DNA of 64,000 bases, taken from assembly GCA_010093485.1 (NCBI GenBank), contig MU001511.1, forward strand, positions 1 to 64,000, read 5' to 3'. Within the stretch, counting starts at the first letter, position 1; every line of letters begins with the position of its first letter. Under the pieces are notes generated by a model. It made no database searches. It saw only the letters and a list, made by a program, of their open reading frames with translations, and had not been told where the DNA came from. Position numbers and translations under genes: made by a program. Source of the stretch: Karstenula rhodostoma CBS 690.94. Taxonomy: Eukaryota; Ascomycota; Dothideomycetes; Pleosporales; Didymosphaeriaceae. This document shows, one piece after another, positions 24,240 to 36,820 of this stretch.

Positions 24240-25080
24240 TTAGTAGGGCTAAATAGGCTAGAACTATCTAACTATATTAAAGAGGTATTTTACTTAGTAT
24301 TATACTACTATTAAGGTAGTAATAAATTACCTACTAAACCCTAAAGAGTAGTATTTTCTTTAAAAACTTAATTAATAAAAACTTATTATTACTATAAACT
24401 TTATTCTTTATATATAACTATTTTAAAATATAATTAGTAAATAAAAGTATTAGTTCTAATACCTAGCCTAATACTTATATATAAGCCTAGTACTAAGTAA
24501 ACTAAAATAGTATACTCTAGTAAAGACTAATTACCCTAGTAAGTTAGTAAATATACTAAATATTATATTTTATAATAGTAATATACTTAGTATAGATATA
24601 GACTAGTAGTATATCTAAATTTAGTTAATAAATATAATAAAGCCTAATACTAAGATTAGTACTTATATTTAAAGAAATAAACTAGAAAGGCCTTAAAGAC
24701 TTCCTAAAAAGCTATAATAGTATTAGACTAAAAGTAAAAGCTATAAACTAGATTTTTATTAATAGTTTTAGAAAGAGTATAGTAGGTAAAGTAGAAAATA
24801 TTATAATTAATAGTTACCTCTTTTACTAGGTACTAAAATAATAGCTTAGAGATAAGTAAATTAATACTTTTCTAGAACTAGTAGATTTTATAAAAAGCTA
24901 TAGCTAGAGAATATTAGCCTAATACTAGCCTAATACTAGTACTATACTTACTACTAGATTTATAGTAGTAAGGTTTTTTAATACTATTAGTAATTAGAGT
25001 AGATTACTAAGCCTTAATAGGTAGACTAAAAATAGTAGTTTTATAAAGGATCTTAATAGCTATTAGATAATTAGATAGAC
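24240..25080 (+). pseudogene. Coding-like stretch in unit E, unknown product
   Basis: The plus strand gives a Lys/Asn/Ile-rich translation with stretches such as FKEINQKGLKDFLKSYN and LRDKQINTFLELVDFIKSY, interrupted only by TAA/TAG. It has an amphipathic, Gag-like look but no motif I can name. It ends at F repeat 25089. Low confidence; composition alone could create part of this. Confidence 0.25.
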
Positions 25081-25088
25081 TAGCTATA

Positions 25089-25292
25089 TTATAGAGATTT
25101 ACTATAAGGTAGGGTAACTTAATAAAGTAGGGGGGATAAAAAGGTATATTATACTTTACTAATATATAAATAAAGGGGGACTAAAAAAGTAGCTAAGGCT
25201 TATCTAGTATCTATATATAGGCTAACTAAAAAGGGTATAGTACTAAGCTATCTAAAATAGACTTAGTATATACCTACTAATATATAAGAAAT
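25089..25292 (-). mobile_element. F repeat, copy 1
   Basis: Short dispersed repeat, given in the sense that places its invariant end (GTGAATCTCTATAA) at 3'. Flanked by CTAGCTATA (25080-25088) and CTAACTATA (25293-25301), a 9-bp duplication with one G-to-A difference. It is one of the two longest copies, carrying an extra 5' segment with ATTAGTAGG. Confidence 0.75.
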
Positions 25293-26181
25293 CTAACTAT
25301 AAAAAGTTAATAAGGTATTAAAAAAAATAGTTTTTATTAAGACTAAGAGAAAAATATATATAGGTAAGTACTACTATTTATATTACTTTCGTCTATCCTA
25401 TACTCTATTAGTTATTAATAATATATAAGAAAAGAATATAATTAAAATATCTATTCTTAGTATACTATAAATCCTACTTAATAATATAATATAATATTTA
25501 TAGTTTTTATTAGGCTTATTAATATATTACCTATACCTTAGGATTAACCTAACTAATAATAAGCTAATATAGATAGTAATATACCTATTCCCTACTATCT
25601 ATCTAGAGATAATAATAATAATAATAATAATAATAACTAATATCTATAATAAAGTAAAAAAGTATAGTAAGGGTATTTAAATAATAATAGTAATAATAGG
25701 TAATAGTTATAATATCTAAAAAATTAAGAGCTAGCTAAAATCTAAATTTAAAATATATATAGGTATAAAGAAAGTACTTAAATTATATAAGTTAGGTTAG
25801 CTAGTAATATAATATTTATTATTTCTAGGCTATAGATATATATTATAGTAATAGGAGATATAGAGTATATAAAATTACTATAGTAATAATAAAGAGGAGA
25901 TTAAAGAGGATAAAAAGTTTATAATAAAGGTAATAAATAATAAAATAAGTATCTACTAAATATAGGAGATTCTATATAGTATAATAGTATAGGTATAAAT
26001 AATAGTAATAGTAATAGTAATAGTAAAGAAGTTCTAAGTTCTATTCTAAGTCCTAAGTATAGAGCCTATAGGGTAATAAATAAAGAGTAAAGGGTAAAGA
26101 ATAAAGAGTAAAGAATAAAAAATAAAGAATAATAGGAATAGTAACTATATATAGTTAATATTTAATAATAATAATAGGGGT
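25293..26181. other. E interior: microsatellites and short tandem repeats, no recognised gene
   Basis: Contains an AAT microsatellite at about 25607-25640, AATAGT repeats at about 25998-26025, and AAAGAGTAAAGAATA-type repeats at about 26077-26135. Acid- and lysine-rich translations occur on the plus strand around 25850-25960, but no domain is recognisable. Confidence 0.6.
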
Positions 26182-26320
26182 TTTAGCCTATATATAGACG
26201 CTGGGCGCGCCTTAGCTACTTTTTTAGTCCCCTTTTATTCGTGTATTGGTAAAGTACAACGCGCCTTTTTGTCCCCCCTACTTTATTAAGTCACCCTACC
26301 TTATAGTGAATCTCTATAAT
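26182..26320 (+). mobile_element. F repeat, copy 2 (5'-truncated)
   Basis: Starts at TTTAGCCTATATATAGACG, well inside longer copies, and ends at the invariant CTCTATAATAT. Flanked by ATAATAGGGGT at 26171-26181 and 26321-26331. It keeps GCTGGGCGCGCC and several CA/TG, so it is lightly mutated and probably recent. Confidence 0.82.
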
Positions 26321-26910
26321 ATAATAGGGGTATATAGTATTTAATTATAAAATACTAAGGGAGCTTAATATTATATTAATAGTAGAATAAAGTAATAAGG
26401 ATTATAATATAAAGTTAACTAGTATCTAGCTATAATTAGTAGCTTTTAATAGATTTTAATAACTAGTTCTAAGGAAAGATAGTAATTAAATAAACTTAAC
26501 TTAGTAAAGTAAGAATTCTAAATAAATAAATAAAGAGATAACTAACTAATACTAGCCTAGACTAGCTATAATATATAAGTATAAGGCTAATACTTAAAAT
26601 TAATATTTAATTTATTTTAAATTTTAGCCTTATTCTTACCTTTACTACTAATAGGGTATAAAGGCTTAATCTTTCTATATAGCGCTATACTAGTAAATTT
26701 ATAGAAATTATTTATAAATAGGATTAATTAAAGAGGGTTAATAGTTTATAGTATTAAAGTAAAGAAGAGAGAGGGTAAAAGAATAGAAACTATAGTATTT
26801 ATATAGATTATATAATAAACTTACTTAGTATATATATATAATATAAGTAAAAGTAAACTAGAAAAAAGTAAAAGTAAAAGATAATAAATTAGAAAAAGAG
26901 CTCTATATTT

Positions 26911-27285
26911 ATAAAAATTTAATATATTTAAGCTATCTTAAGTATATATAGGGTATTAGGTAGTATTAGTCTATATAGTAAAAAAAGTAATAAAATATTC
27001 CTACTTTTAGATAAAGTATATTTACTTTTATTTTAGTAAGTAAATTATAAAGGCGCCTTAGTATTTATAGTAAAAATAAAAAGTAAATATATTCTAATTT
27101 TATAAAAATTTAATATATTTAAGCTATTTTAAGTATATATAGGGTATTAGATAGTATTAGTCTATATAGTAAAAAAAGTAATAAAATATTCCTACTTTTA
27201 GGTAAAGTATATTTACCTTTACTTAAGTAAGTAAAAGTATTTTAGTATTTATAGTATAAGTACTTAATAGATAGATATATAATAG
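26911..27285. repeat. 191-bp tandem duplication inside unit E
   Basis: A block starting ATAAAAATTTAATATATTTA at 26911 is repeated at 27102 with few changes, including the shared GGGTATTAGRTAGTATTAGT and ATTCCTACTTTTAG stretches. The first copy includes a surviving GGCGCC at about 27052. Two copies only. Confidence 0.85.
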
Positions 27286-27439
27286 TAGGGTTTAATTATA
27301 TAAAATCTATTTATAATATTTATTAATAACTTCTTTTATTTACCTTTACTATTTTTCTTCTATACTCTATATTATAGGACTATATAAATACTTATTCTAT
27401 ATCTAATACCTATTTATTACTTTATATCTAATACTTACT

Positions 27440-28020
27440 TAATATCTTTACTATAGTAGACCTACTTAATATTAAGTAATATAAAGGTACTAAAAAGTAC
27501 TCTTTAAATAAAAGTATAAAGAAAAATATAGCTACTTAAGTAAAAAAAACTAGTAAAAAGCTTACTATAAAGTATAATAAAATAGTAGATAATATATATT
27601 ACTCTAAGTTCTAGAAGAATATCTTCCTACTAGCTATATAGCTAATTATTAATTAGTTACTAATAAGAAACTAGGCTAATATACTAAAATAATTATATAT
27701 TTAGTTAAATAATATATATAATATAATATAGTAAGTTAAAGAAATATTAGGTAGTATTAGGTATTAATATATTTAATAGTTTTAATATTAGAACTACTTA
27801 GCGCTATAAGATAGTAGCCTATACTAGCTAAGATATTAGTAAAATTAAAGTTAAGTAGTTTATAAAAAAGTAAGTTTAATATTTTAATATTATTAATTTC
27901 CTTACTCTAACTCTAATAATACTAATATTTACCTAACTATCTAATACCTTAACTAATACTAAAGCCTTATTATTAAAGACTTTAAACTAATAATTACTTA
28001 ACTTATTTACTATTTTTAAA
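27440..28020 (+). pseudogene. Coding-like stretch in unit E with a poly-A run at its end
   Basis: The plus-strand translation is very Lys-rich near 27500-27590 (KKNIAT*VKKTSKKLT), then NIFLLAI*LIIN*LLIRN. It is followed directly by 23 adenines (28018-28040). No family recognised. The A run could be slippage in a Lys tract or the tail of an old retroposed copy. Confidence 0.25.
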
Positions 28021-29084
28021 AAAAAAAAAAAAAAAAAAAAGTTAAAGTAAATTAAAAGGCTTTTAGGTAAGAAGTTTTTAATACTAAAATTAGTATTAAG
28101 AATATAGCTATACTTAATATCTAGATTATTATAAAGAATAAGACTATTAATTACTTTAAAATTTTATACTAAAAATAGAACTATCTTTATTAGGGTTTTA
28201 AGACTTTCTTTAATAACTTATAGAATAAAGATCTCTTATTTATAAGTATATAAATATTTTAAAACTAATATTTTTCTAATACCTACTAGATATAGATTAA
28301 ATAGATACTAGCTAGATTAAATATATAAGTTTAGGATCTAATTCTAATAAAGAGAATATTAGCTTAAAAGAGTATAAAAATATATTTTTATTTAAACTAT
28401 AATATTTATAATTAATTTAATATAGTACTATATATTATATAAAGTAACTTTATTAGCTATATAATATCTCTCTATATATAAGACTTTAAAAATTACTTAC
28501 CTACTATTTATAACTTTATAGTCTAAGTAAAAGAAGATACTTATTAGTTTATTCTATATAGCCTAATTTACTAGCTTTTTTTACTAATCTATAATCTATA
28601 TAGTATACTAGAATATATATAAAGAAAATATTACTCTACTACTTTCTAGTCTATATAAAAAGTATATACTATACTTTACTTTATAAGTAAAGTATTAATT
28701 ATAGTATTAGGTATTATTAATAAGTTAGGAACTATATATTTAGAGTAAGTAGATTTACTAATAAAGAGACTATTTATATTCTAGATATAGTATTTAATAA
28801 TAAGGAGAATCTATTTAATAATATAGATTAAATTATAAATATACTTTATAGTACTAAAGATAAGGACTAGATAATAAATTAGTAAAAGGTATAATATTAA
28901 ATATACTAAAAAATATTAGGCCTTATAATAGTTAGAAAATAGTCCTTAAATATAAAAATAACTAATTTAATCTTTATTATTTATTCTTTTTTTTTATTTT
29001 TATATATTTTTTATATTTAGACTTTAAATACTAGAAAGAAAAAGAAGTTTTAAATATAAAGTCTTTAATACTCTATATATATAT

Positions 29085-29328
29085 TATAGAGATTTACTAT
29101 AAGGTAGGATAACTTAATAAAGTAGGGGGGATAAAAAGGCGTGTTATATTTTTACTAATATATAAATAAAGGGGGACTAAAAAAGTAGCTAAGGCACGCC
29201 TAGCGTCTATATACAGGCTAACTAAAAAGGGCGTAGTGTAAAGCTAACTGAAAAGGAACTAGCGAAAGACTAGCCGAAACAGGCTTAGCACGTGCCTACT
29301 AATATATAAGAAATCCAATAATAGAGAG
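29085..29328 (-). mobile_element. F repeat, copy 3 (longest, least mutated)
   Basis: About 244 bp with many surviving CA/TG, for example CTAACTGAAAAGGAACTAGC and CTTAGCACGTGCC. It is flanked by TTAATACTCTATATATATA before it and TTAATATCTCTATATATATA after it (29329-29348), a duplication of about 19-20 bp with a one-base indel. It shows sequence missing from shorter copies and is the best reference for the family. Confidence 0.78.
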
Positions 29329-29348
29329 TTAATATCTCTATATATATA

Positions 29349-32300
29349 ATAAGGTAATATATAGTAAACTAGTAATAAAGTCCTTCTTTTTAGATATAAA
29401 TATTTTAGCTAAAGTAAGACTAAAACCTTAGAACTTATATACTATAATAGTCTATACTAAGTAGAAAGGAAACTAGATCTATATAATAACTACTTAGTTA
29501 TAAAGGAACTTATAAAATATAGAGAAGATAGATATAACTATTTTACCTATTTTTATAGTATATAGACTAGGCCCTATATACTAATTAAAAATAGTAAAAA
29601 TAGCTAAAAGGGGTTCCTTTATATAATTTATAGTAGCTAGATACTATATAATATTATTAACCTTACTAATAGCTCTATTAATAAAACTATACTTAATCTA
29701 AGTATTAGCTAAAAATATAATTTTAATATTAATAGAAAGGAAAAGTTTATTCTCTAGATTACTAGCTTCTATTAATTATATTATTATATATATAGGGTTA
29801 TTATATTTAGTATAGTAGACTAATACTAGCTAGTATTAGTCCTAAAAATAATTATAATTAATTATATTAACCTTATAGTACTTAGTATAGAAGTATATAG
29901 AATTATAGAAAGTATTTATTTCTAAATCTAAAAGAATAGCCCTATAATAAGTTTAAAATAATAACTAGTCTTACTAAGTACTTTTATTAACTTAAAATTA
30001 TAAAAGGGTATTTTAAAAGTTAGCTTTACTATTTTCTTATTAGTATTAAATAGTATTAAAAATAATAGTCTTTAAGAATTACTAATAGAATTACTTTATA
30101 TAGGTATTAATAGGTCTTTTACTTAGTAATAAATTATATAAAAGTTACTAAGTAATAAATAGTAGTTAGTAAAAGTCTCTAGATATAATAATATTTAGGC
30201 TAGTAAGAAAGAGGTATATAAATTAAAAATAAATTTTACTAAGTTAGATACTAATTTAAACTAGTATATTAAGACTAACTATAGACTTCTTATTAATAAT
30301 AAGATAATATATAAAGGAGAAAATAACCTATAATTACTATAGAGTAGTAGTAAGTAGTAGTAGTATAATCTCTTCTATATATATAATTAGAATCTAGAAA
30401 AGGCTATTAATTATTTAGCTATTAATTAGAAATATAATAATTCTAGTAGATATAGATTAAATAATAGGAGATAGTATACTTACTTCCTTAGCTAGTTAAT
30501 TAAAGTAAGTTAAAATTATTTTAATAATATAGATTTTACTAGTACTAGCTTTTCTATTAAGATTAATAAGAAGCTATAATAGTACTCTTTTATTAAAAAT
30601 TACTTTAAAATAGTTTATTATTATATTAAAGGTAATTTTTTATTAAGTAGCTAGAGTATTAGAGTTAGTATTAGGTTATTCTACTTTAGTAATAGGATAC
30701 TTCTAAATTAACTACTTTTAGTAGGTTAAACTACTTAGGTTCTAGTAGTTATTATATTCCTTAGTACCCTAGTCCTTAATATAGTTAATAGGCCTAGACC
30801 TTAGTATATCTAAATTAACTAGTTTACTATTAATAATAGATCCTTAAGCTACTAGCTTATCTAATTTAAATTAGTTTTAAATAGATATTTCTTAAAGTTC
30901 TAAGTCCTTTACTTCTACCTAATTAAGGTTATCTCTATAATAATTAATATACTTATAAATATAATATATATAATAATAGTAATAGGCCTTATTATTAGTT
31001 TTAAATAACTATCCCTAAAAGTTATAAATATTATCTATATACTAGAAGGAATAATAAAGTATAAGTTTAATATAATAAAAGTAGGCTAGATCTAATATAA
31101 AAAAGTATTATAAATAATAGAATAAAATATATATTTTAGCTCTAAGTTATCTAAAGGGGATTTTACTCTTATAATTAAAATATAAAAAGAAGTTAATATA
31201 ATAGAAGTTATTAAGTATAAATAGATATTTCTTATATCTCTAAAGTATTAACTTTCTACTCTAAAATAGAGTACTATTAGAATTAACCTCTTCCTTATTT
31301 ATCTATTAGACTTAGAAAAAAAAAATATAGTAGACTATACTTTTTTAGGCTAGTAATTAATATTTATTATAACCTATATAGACTATATAAGTAGAAGGCT
31401 AAATAGTATATATATAATTTCTTAAACTAAATAGTCTTTTTCCCTAATTATTTTATTTATAAGCTTAGATATAAATAAAGTAAGAATATAATTTTTACTT
31501 TAATAAAAAAAAATAGATACTATAAAATTTATATAAAAACTTATATATTTTTTTACCTTTAAGGTATATATACTAATATACTAAGCTATACTAGTTATAC
31601 TAGTATAGATTTAAATATTAGTATTAGCCCTCTAACCTAATACTAATATAGGATAGAAAGAATTAAATTATATATAATTATAGATAGATTTAAAGTATTT
31701 ATATTACTTTTTAGGGGGAATAATAAAAGTAAAGTATAAATAAATAGGCTAAAGAGCCCTAAACTTATAAGTTTCTTCTCCTATAATAGTATTCTTCTAA
31801 AAATAGTAACTAGAAATATATTAGTATATATAATACTATATAAGAATTAATAATAATTTCTAATTATTAAACTTTATTTTTATAAAAGAAAGTAATAATA
31901 GTATTATAGTATTAATTAGAATAATAGTATTATTAGATTATATTAGATTAGAATAGATTACTAAAATAGTATTAGACTAGTATTAGGCTAGGTATTTAAT
32001 ATTAGCCTTTATAGCTAAAGGACCTAATTCTAGGTCTAGATCTAGAATATTACTAATATAGTAGAGTCTATAGTTATAAATACTTCTATACCCCTACTAT
32101 TTATAGTAATTTTAGGAGTTTTAGATATTAAAAAAAGAAATAAAGATATATTTTTTAAATATAGTAAATTAAATATAGAAATTATAAGCTATAATATAAG
32201 GATATTCTTTTAAAAAGTCCTAAATAAGTTTCCTCTATATATTTAAAGTTACTACTTACTACTCCTTAAATTATAGTATAAACTAGAGGAGATTATACTA

Positions 32301-34870
32301 AAAGTTATTAATAGTAAAAAAAGTAATAAATAAGATAAGGCTTTTTAACTACTTAATTTAGAAAGTATTAGGTAGGTATTAGGTAGTTATAATTATAATA
32401 ATTTATTATACTATTAAGTTTTCTACCTTTTTATTACTAGTATAGCTATATTCCCTAGAGCTAGGTATCTATATAAATAATAGAGTTAATTAGTAATACT
32501 CCTTAATTAGGCCCTAAAAAGGTAGCCTAAATATCTTTAACCTATAATAAAAAACTATTAATATTTTATCTAGCTATAAAACTAACCTATATTATAGATA
32601 CCTTTTATATTATTATATTAAATTAATTAAACTAAAATTAAAGATAGTAAGTAAAATATTTATTTTTATAATAAAGAAGATAATATATATAAGTAATAAA
32701 ATTAACTTTTTATAAATAAGGCTTATTATAATTATCTATACTAGTAGAGTATAGTAAAGGGAATATAAAACTTAAGTAGTAAATACTTCTAATAAATTTA
32801 GTAATTAGTATTAAGTAAATAGTTTCTATAAAGAGGTAAATATAGCTAGTATAAAAATAAATTTAGTCCTAAAAAGATTTAAATTTAGAAGTAGCTATAT
32901 CTAAATTAAGTATAGCTAAAACCTTTAGGGGCTTATTTTTATTTTTATATATATTATTCTTAGTATTAGTCTTTTTATTACTACTATATATATTCTTACC
33001 TCCTCTTTATATAGAAATAGTACTAAGTAATATACTACCTATATTTAAAAAATAAAACTACTAGCTAAAAAAGATATTAGATATAGTATTAGTTATTTAA
33101 CTAAAATTAAAGTTTTTAGAACTAAAGTAAAAGACCTCTAGTTACTACTTAATAGAACTATTAATAAAAAGGGATATAAGAGTTTTATAGTTAATAGTAA
33201 TATTTTAGTAGTTAGAATAATAAGTAACTAGAAATAAAAGTTATTACTATATAATAGAATAGTATATATAATAATCCTTTTTAAATTAGTAATTAATTTA
33301 ATCTAGATTATCCTTCTTAATCTAAGTAAGCTTTAGAATAATAATTTTAATCTCTTAAGAAAACTATAGAAGTTAAGAAAAAGGTATTACTATATTAATA
33401 GTAAAGTTATAAATATAGCTATAATAATAGTATTAGGCCCCCTTATAGGTATATATCTTTATAATAACCTAGACTTAAGTAAATAAGTATTCTTCTATAT
33501 TAGTAAAAGGTAGTAATAATAAAAGTAAAGGCCCTAGATTTATATTATTCCTACTTCTATATAATAAAATAAAATCTAATTTATTATTTTTTATTTAATT
33601 TTAGTAGTAGTTATTATACTTTCTCTAGATAATATAGAGGTTAAACTACTAGTAATTATAAATAAAGTAAATATTTATTTAAATATTTTTAAACTTCTAA
33701 TAGAATACTAATATATAGTTTAATTCTTTAGATAGAAGGATAGGTTCTTATAGATAGTCTAGATTTATAAAATCTAAAAATTATTAAATAGAAAAATTCT
33801 ATTAATATATTTAGTCTTTAGTAGTTATAAAGTCTTCTATAAAGAGGTCTTTATTATAAAATTTATCCCTATTACTTTTATTATTATAATTAGGTATAGG
33901 ACTATTAGAGGAGGTAAAGTCTAATACCTTACTTAATATCTATAAACTTAGAGATATAAAAGTAGACTAGATAGGTATTTATATTATTATAAATTAAATA
34001 GATTTTATATTTAAATCCTCTATATATAATAGTAAAGAAATATATAGTAGTAATTATATTATATTTAGCCTAGAAGAGGATATTAGAAAAGGGATTTAAT
34101 AGGCCTTATATAATAAATAATAGCTATTCTAAAATAATATTTATAGGGTTAGTTTTATTATAGTAAAGAGCTATAAAAGACCTAGTAAAGATAATAGAGT
34201 ATAAAGTATAAAATATAGTTAAGTTATAGTATTAATAGGCCTACTAATAATATAGTATTTAGAAAGAGGTATAATAAAAGTTAGTAAAGAATATTTTTAT
34301 TTATTATATATATAATATTTCTTTAATTTTTTATTTATAAAGATATTAAGAAATAGATTAAGTAGATAATTATATTTATAGTAGAGTAGTATAGGTCCCT
34401 AGTCTACTATTACTAATTAATAAAAAGATAGTATATAGCTAGAATAGATAATATAATATAAAAATATATCTATAAAATAAGTATTAGTCTAGATATTAAA
34501 TAAGGATATATATAAAAAAAAAAAGACTATATATAACTAATCTACTTTAAAAGTTTATTTTATACTAATTTAGAAATATAATTTATTATAGGAGGAAATA
34601 CTTTTATATAGTATTATCTATATAATTTTAGAAAAAGGGGAGAATAATATCTTCTATAATAAAGTTAAATTACTTAGCCTTATAAAGGCACTATTTAACC
34701 TATTTCTAAAGCTCTAGAATCTTATAAAAAAAAATATACTTCTAGTTAGAATTATTAAAATACTCCTTATATTACTAATACTATTCTATAATAATTATAT
34801 AATACTTAAAAAAGATATACTAATAAAGAAGTAAGGTATTATAAAGAGAATATTATATAGTATCTATAAT
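29349..34870 (+). pseudogene. Long coding-like region of unit E
   Basis: About 5.5 kb in which plus-strand frames can be followed for hundreds of codons with only TAA/TAG interruptions, for instance 29400-30350, 30640-31600, 32250-33000 and 33240-34870. Shifts between frames suggest introns or indels. Translations include HIDQALYILIKNSKNS-like and ISNTPQLGPKKVAQISLTYN-like segments. I find no RT, integrase, DDE or helicase motif I trust. The 31000-34870 part is also present, inverted, at 58754-62955, with differences mostly of the RIP type, so the region was duplicated before RIP. Confidence 0.35.
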
Positions 34871-34881
34871 AGTATATAATA

Positions 34882-35061
34882 AGCCCGTTTTAGCTAGCTT
34901 AGCGCTATACCCTTTTTAGTTAGCCTACATATAGACACTAGGCGCGCCTTAGCTACTTTTTTAGTCCCCCTTTATTTGTATATTAGTAAAGCACAACGTG
35001 CCTTTTTATCCCCCCCTACTTTATTAAGTTACTCTACCTTATAGTGAATCTCTATAATATA
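34882..35061 (+). mobile_element. F repeat, copy 4, at a deletion in unit E
   Basis: Begins CCCGTTTTAGCTAGCTTAGC and ends CTCTATAATATA. Unlike the other copies it has no flanking duplication. Compared with E copy 2, roughly 450 bp of host (reverse of about 58370-58820, minus F copy 8) is missing here, so insertion was accompanied or followed by a deletion. Confidence 0.75.
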
Positions 35062-35530
35062 GAATATCTTAAAAAAAGTTAAAATAAATAAAGGAAATAG
35101 TATAAAATTACTAGAAGTATAGTTAAAATTAAGTATTATAATAGCATTATAGTAAAAGGATAAATAAAAGATAAAGTTAAATTAAGTTAAAAAAGAGATT
35201 TTAAATTTTTAAAGTATTAGTTAATATTAGGCTAGACTAATACCTAAAGAAGGATTATATACTAAGTAAATATTTAGAAATATATAGCTAAGTTTAGTAT
35301 TTTATAGCTAAAGTAGCTATAAATAATATATTAGCTATATTAGTATTTAAGGAAATATTATTATATCGCGTTTTAAAGACTAATTAGAATATATAAAATA
35401 CCTTTTTTTACCTAATAAAAAGCCTAAAATCCTTTATCCTAATTAAGTAATATATAGCCCTAAGGTTTAGCTAGCTATATAGAGGCTCTACTATAATAGT
35501 TCACTTCCTTACTTTATTTATTATAAATAA
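35062..35530. other. E right end, no gene recognised
   Basis: Matches the reverse complement of about 57907-58370, including the conserved ATTAGTTAATATTAGGCTAG and ATATCGCGTTTTAAAGAC stretches. It ends at the E terminus next to Copia-C. Confidence 0.7.
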
Positions 35531-36030
35531 TAAAGTATAAAGTAGTAGTTAATTAAGTAATTCTATACCTTTATAAAACGCGCTAGAAAGTAATTTAATT
35601 TAGTAGATATAATAGTTTAGACCTACTTATTTATAAAAATATATCTTTTATAAATAATCTACTAATAAGATAATTATTTTATAGATATATTACTTTACTA
35701 TTTAGTAGTATTATTCTATAGAAAGTAGCTTATTAAAATATAATTATAACTTTAACTATAGAAGTAGAGTTTCTTATTCTAAAATATATTAGTAAAGAAG
35801 TAATAGCTTTAAAATACTTCTTTACTAAGCTTATACTAAACTTAGAATTACTTTAATAAATCTACTATAATAACTAGTAGAAAATTAGACTAGTAATTAG
35901 AAAAAATAAGTAGATTACTATATACTTTTACTATATTAATATCTAGAATATATAGCTAAGATAAAAGTATATAAAGGGATTATTTAAGGTTTTATATTTT
36001 AAAATAAGTAAAATACCTATAGATAGTTTA
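35531..36030 (+). pseudogene. Copia-C RNase H fragment
   Basis: C-terminal part of Copia-C pol. It contains the SFxDNxLIR...GYI-like stretch near 35640-35700 and the T-EAELLAL-type stretch near 35755-35800 (read TIEVEFLIL). It matches Copia-A 4383-4870 and Copia-D 48490-48985 reversed. Confidence 0.8.
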
Positions 36031-36809
36031 ATAAAAGTATTATTAAAATAGTAGTTTACTAGATTTATATAGTTACTTAACCTTTAAAATATAAGTTTTA
36101 TAATTATAGATATAGAAGAAGTAAAGTAAGTAGAGATTTATTAGATTTAATTATAAAAAGTACTTTTTAACTAGAGAATAAAAGAAAAATAAAAAAAAAA
36201 TTTAAAAATTTATTCTATTTAAATATATTAAATATCTAATTAAAGAGCTTATAAAGATAAGTATATTACTATATTTTTAATATATTAAAATACCTAATAT
36301 ACCTATATCTAAAGCTACCCTAACTATAAATAGAAAATTCCTTAGCTTTAAAAAATCTATTATAACTATATAGATATTCTTTAAGGTAATTAATATTAAG
36401 CTACTACTAATTAGTATTATAATAACTAATACTTAGGCCTATTTTATAGAGTTACTATAAAGTATAGTACTTATAAGGAATAGATATATTATACTTAGAA
36501 GTATATATAACCTTTTATAAACCTACCTTTTAACTATTTATAGAGTAGACCTACTAGAAAGTAAATAGAGTTAGAATAGGAATAGTAAAAGTAGAAATAA
36601 GAGTAAAAAGAATAGAAATAAAAATAAGAATAAAAGTAAATAAAAATAAAATAAAAATAAATAAAGTAGAAAAAAACTAGTTATTAAATAGAAATTCTAT
36701 AAAGGTATAAAATAGATCTTTTAACTCTTATTCTAATTTTTTAGTATAGCTTAAATATACTACTATAAATAATTAACCTTATAAGCTTATATATAATTAG
36801 TAAAAATCT

Positions 36810-36820
36810 AAGTAATAAAG
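36810..36820. repeat. TSD of P copy 1, left (AAGTAATAAAG)
   Basis: An 11-bp duplication repeated at 38043-38053 after the A tail. The sequence without the insertion is intact in Copia-A, B and D. Confidence 0.88.

Larger units (their letters stand above)
24101..35530 (+). mobile_element. Unit E, copy 1: large unclassified insertion in Copia-C
   Basis: About 11.4 kb lies between two parts of Copia-C that join exactly (host CTAAGT/ATAAAG). No target duplication longer than one or two bases can be seen. A second copy, inverted and partial, lies at 57907-62955. Both copies stop at the same sequence at one end (TTTATTTATTATAAATA at 35513-35529, reverse complement at about 57907), so that end is a true element terminus. 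The ends are not inverted repeats of each other. Four F repeats (25089, 26182, 29085, 34882) are later insertions; without them E is about 10.7 kb. Class unknown. Confidence 0.55.
35531..36820 (+). mobile_element. Copia-C, segment 2
   Basis: Resumes with ATAAAGTATAAAGTAGTAG, exactly continuing the sequence broken at 24100. It carries RNase H (about 35540-35880) and passes without interruption through the site AGATAGTTTAATAAAAG near 36023, the site where Copia-B entered Copia-A. It continues to the P insertion at 36821. Confidence 0.88.

Noticed and set aside
25607..25640. AAT microsatellite as a functional signal
   Set aside because: Ordinary simple repeat inside unit E with no supporting context.
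25089..26320. F copies 1 and 2 as TIRs of a 1.2-kb element
   Set aside because: Each copy has its own, different TSD (CTAGCTATA and ATAATAGGGGT), and they are truncated at different points.
28018..28040. Poly-A run as the 3' end of another retroposon
   Set aside because: No TSD could be found around it, and it follows a Lys-rich reading frame; left as part of unit E.
29085..35061. F copies 3 and 4 as terminal inverted repeats of a 6-kb DNA transposon
   Set aside because: They face each other like TIRs, but copy 3 has its own flanking duplication and the enclosed DNA continues outside them into the rest of unit E. E copy 2 has F repeats at other sites.
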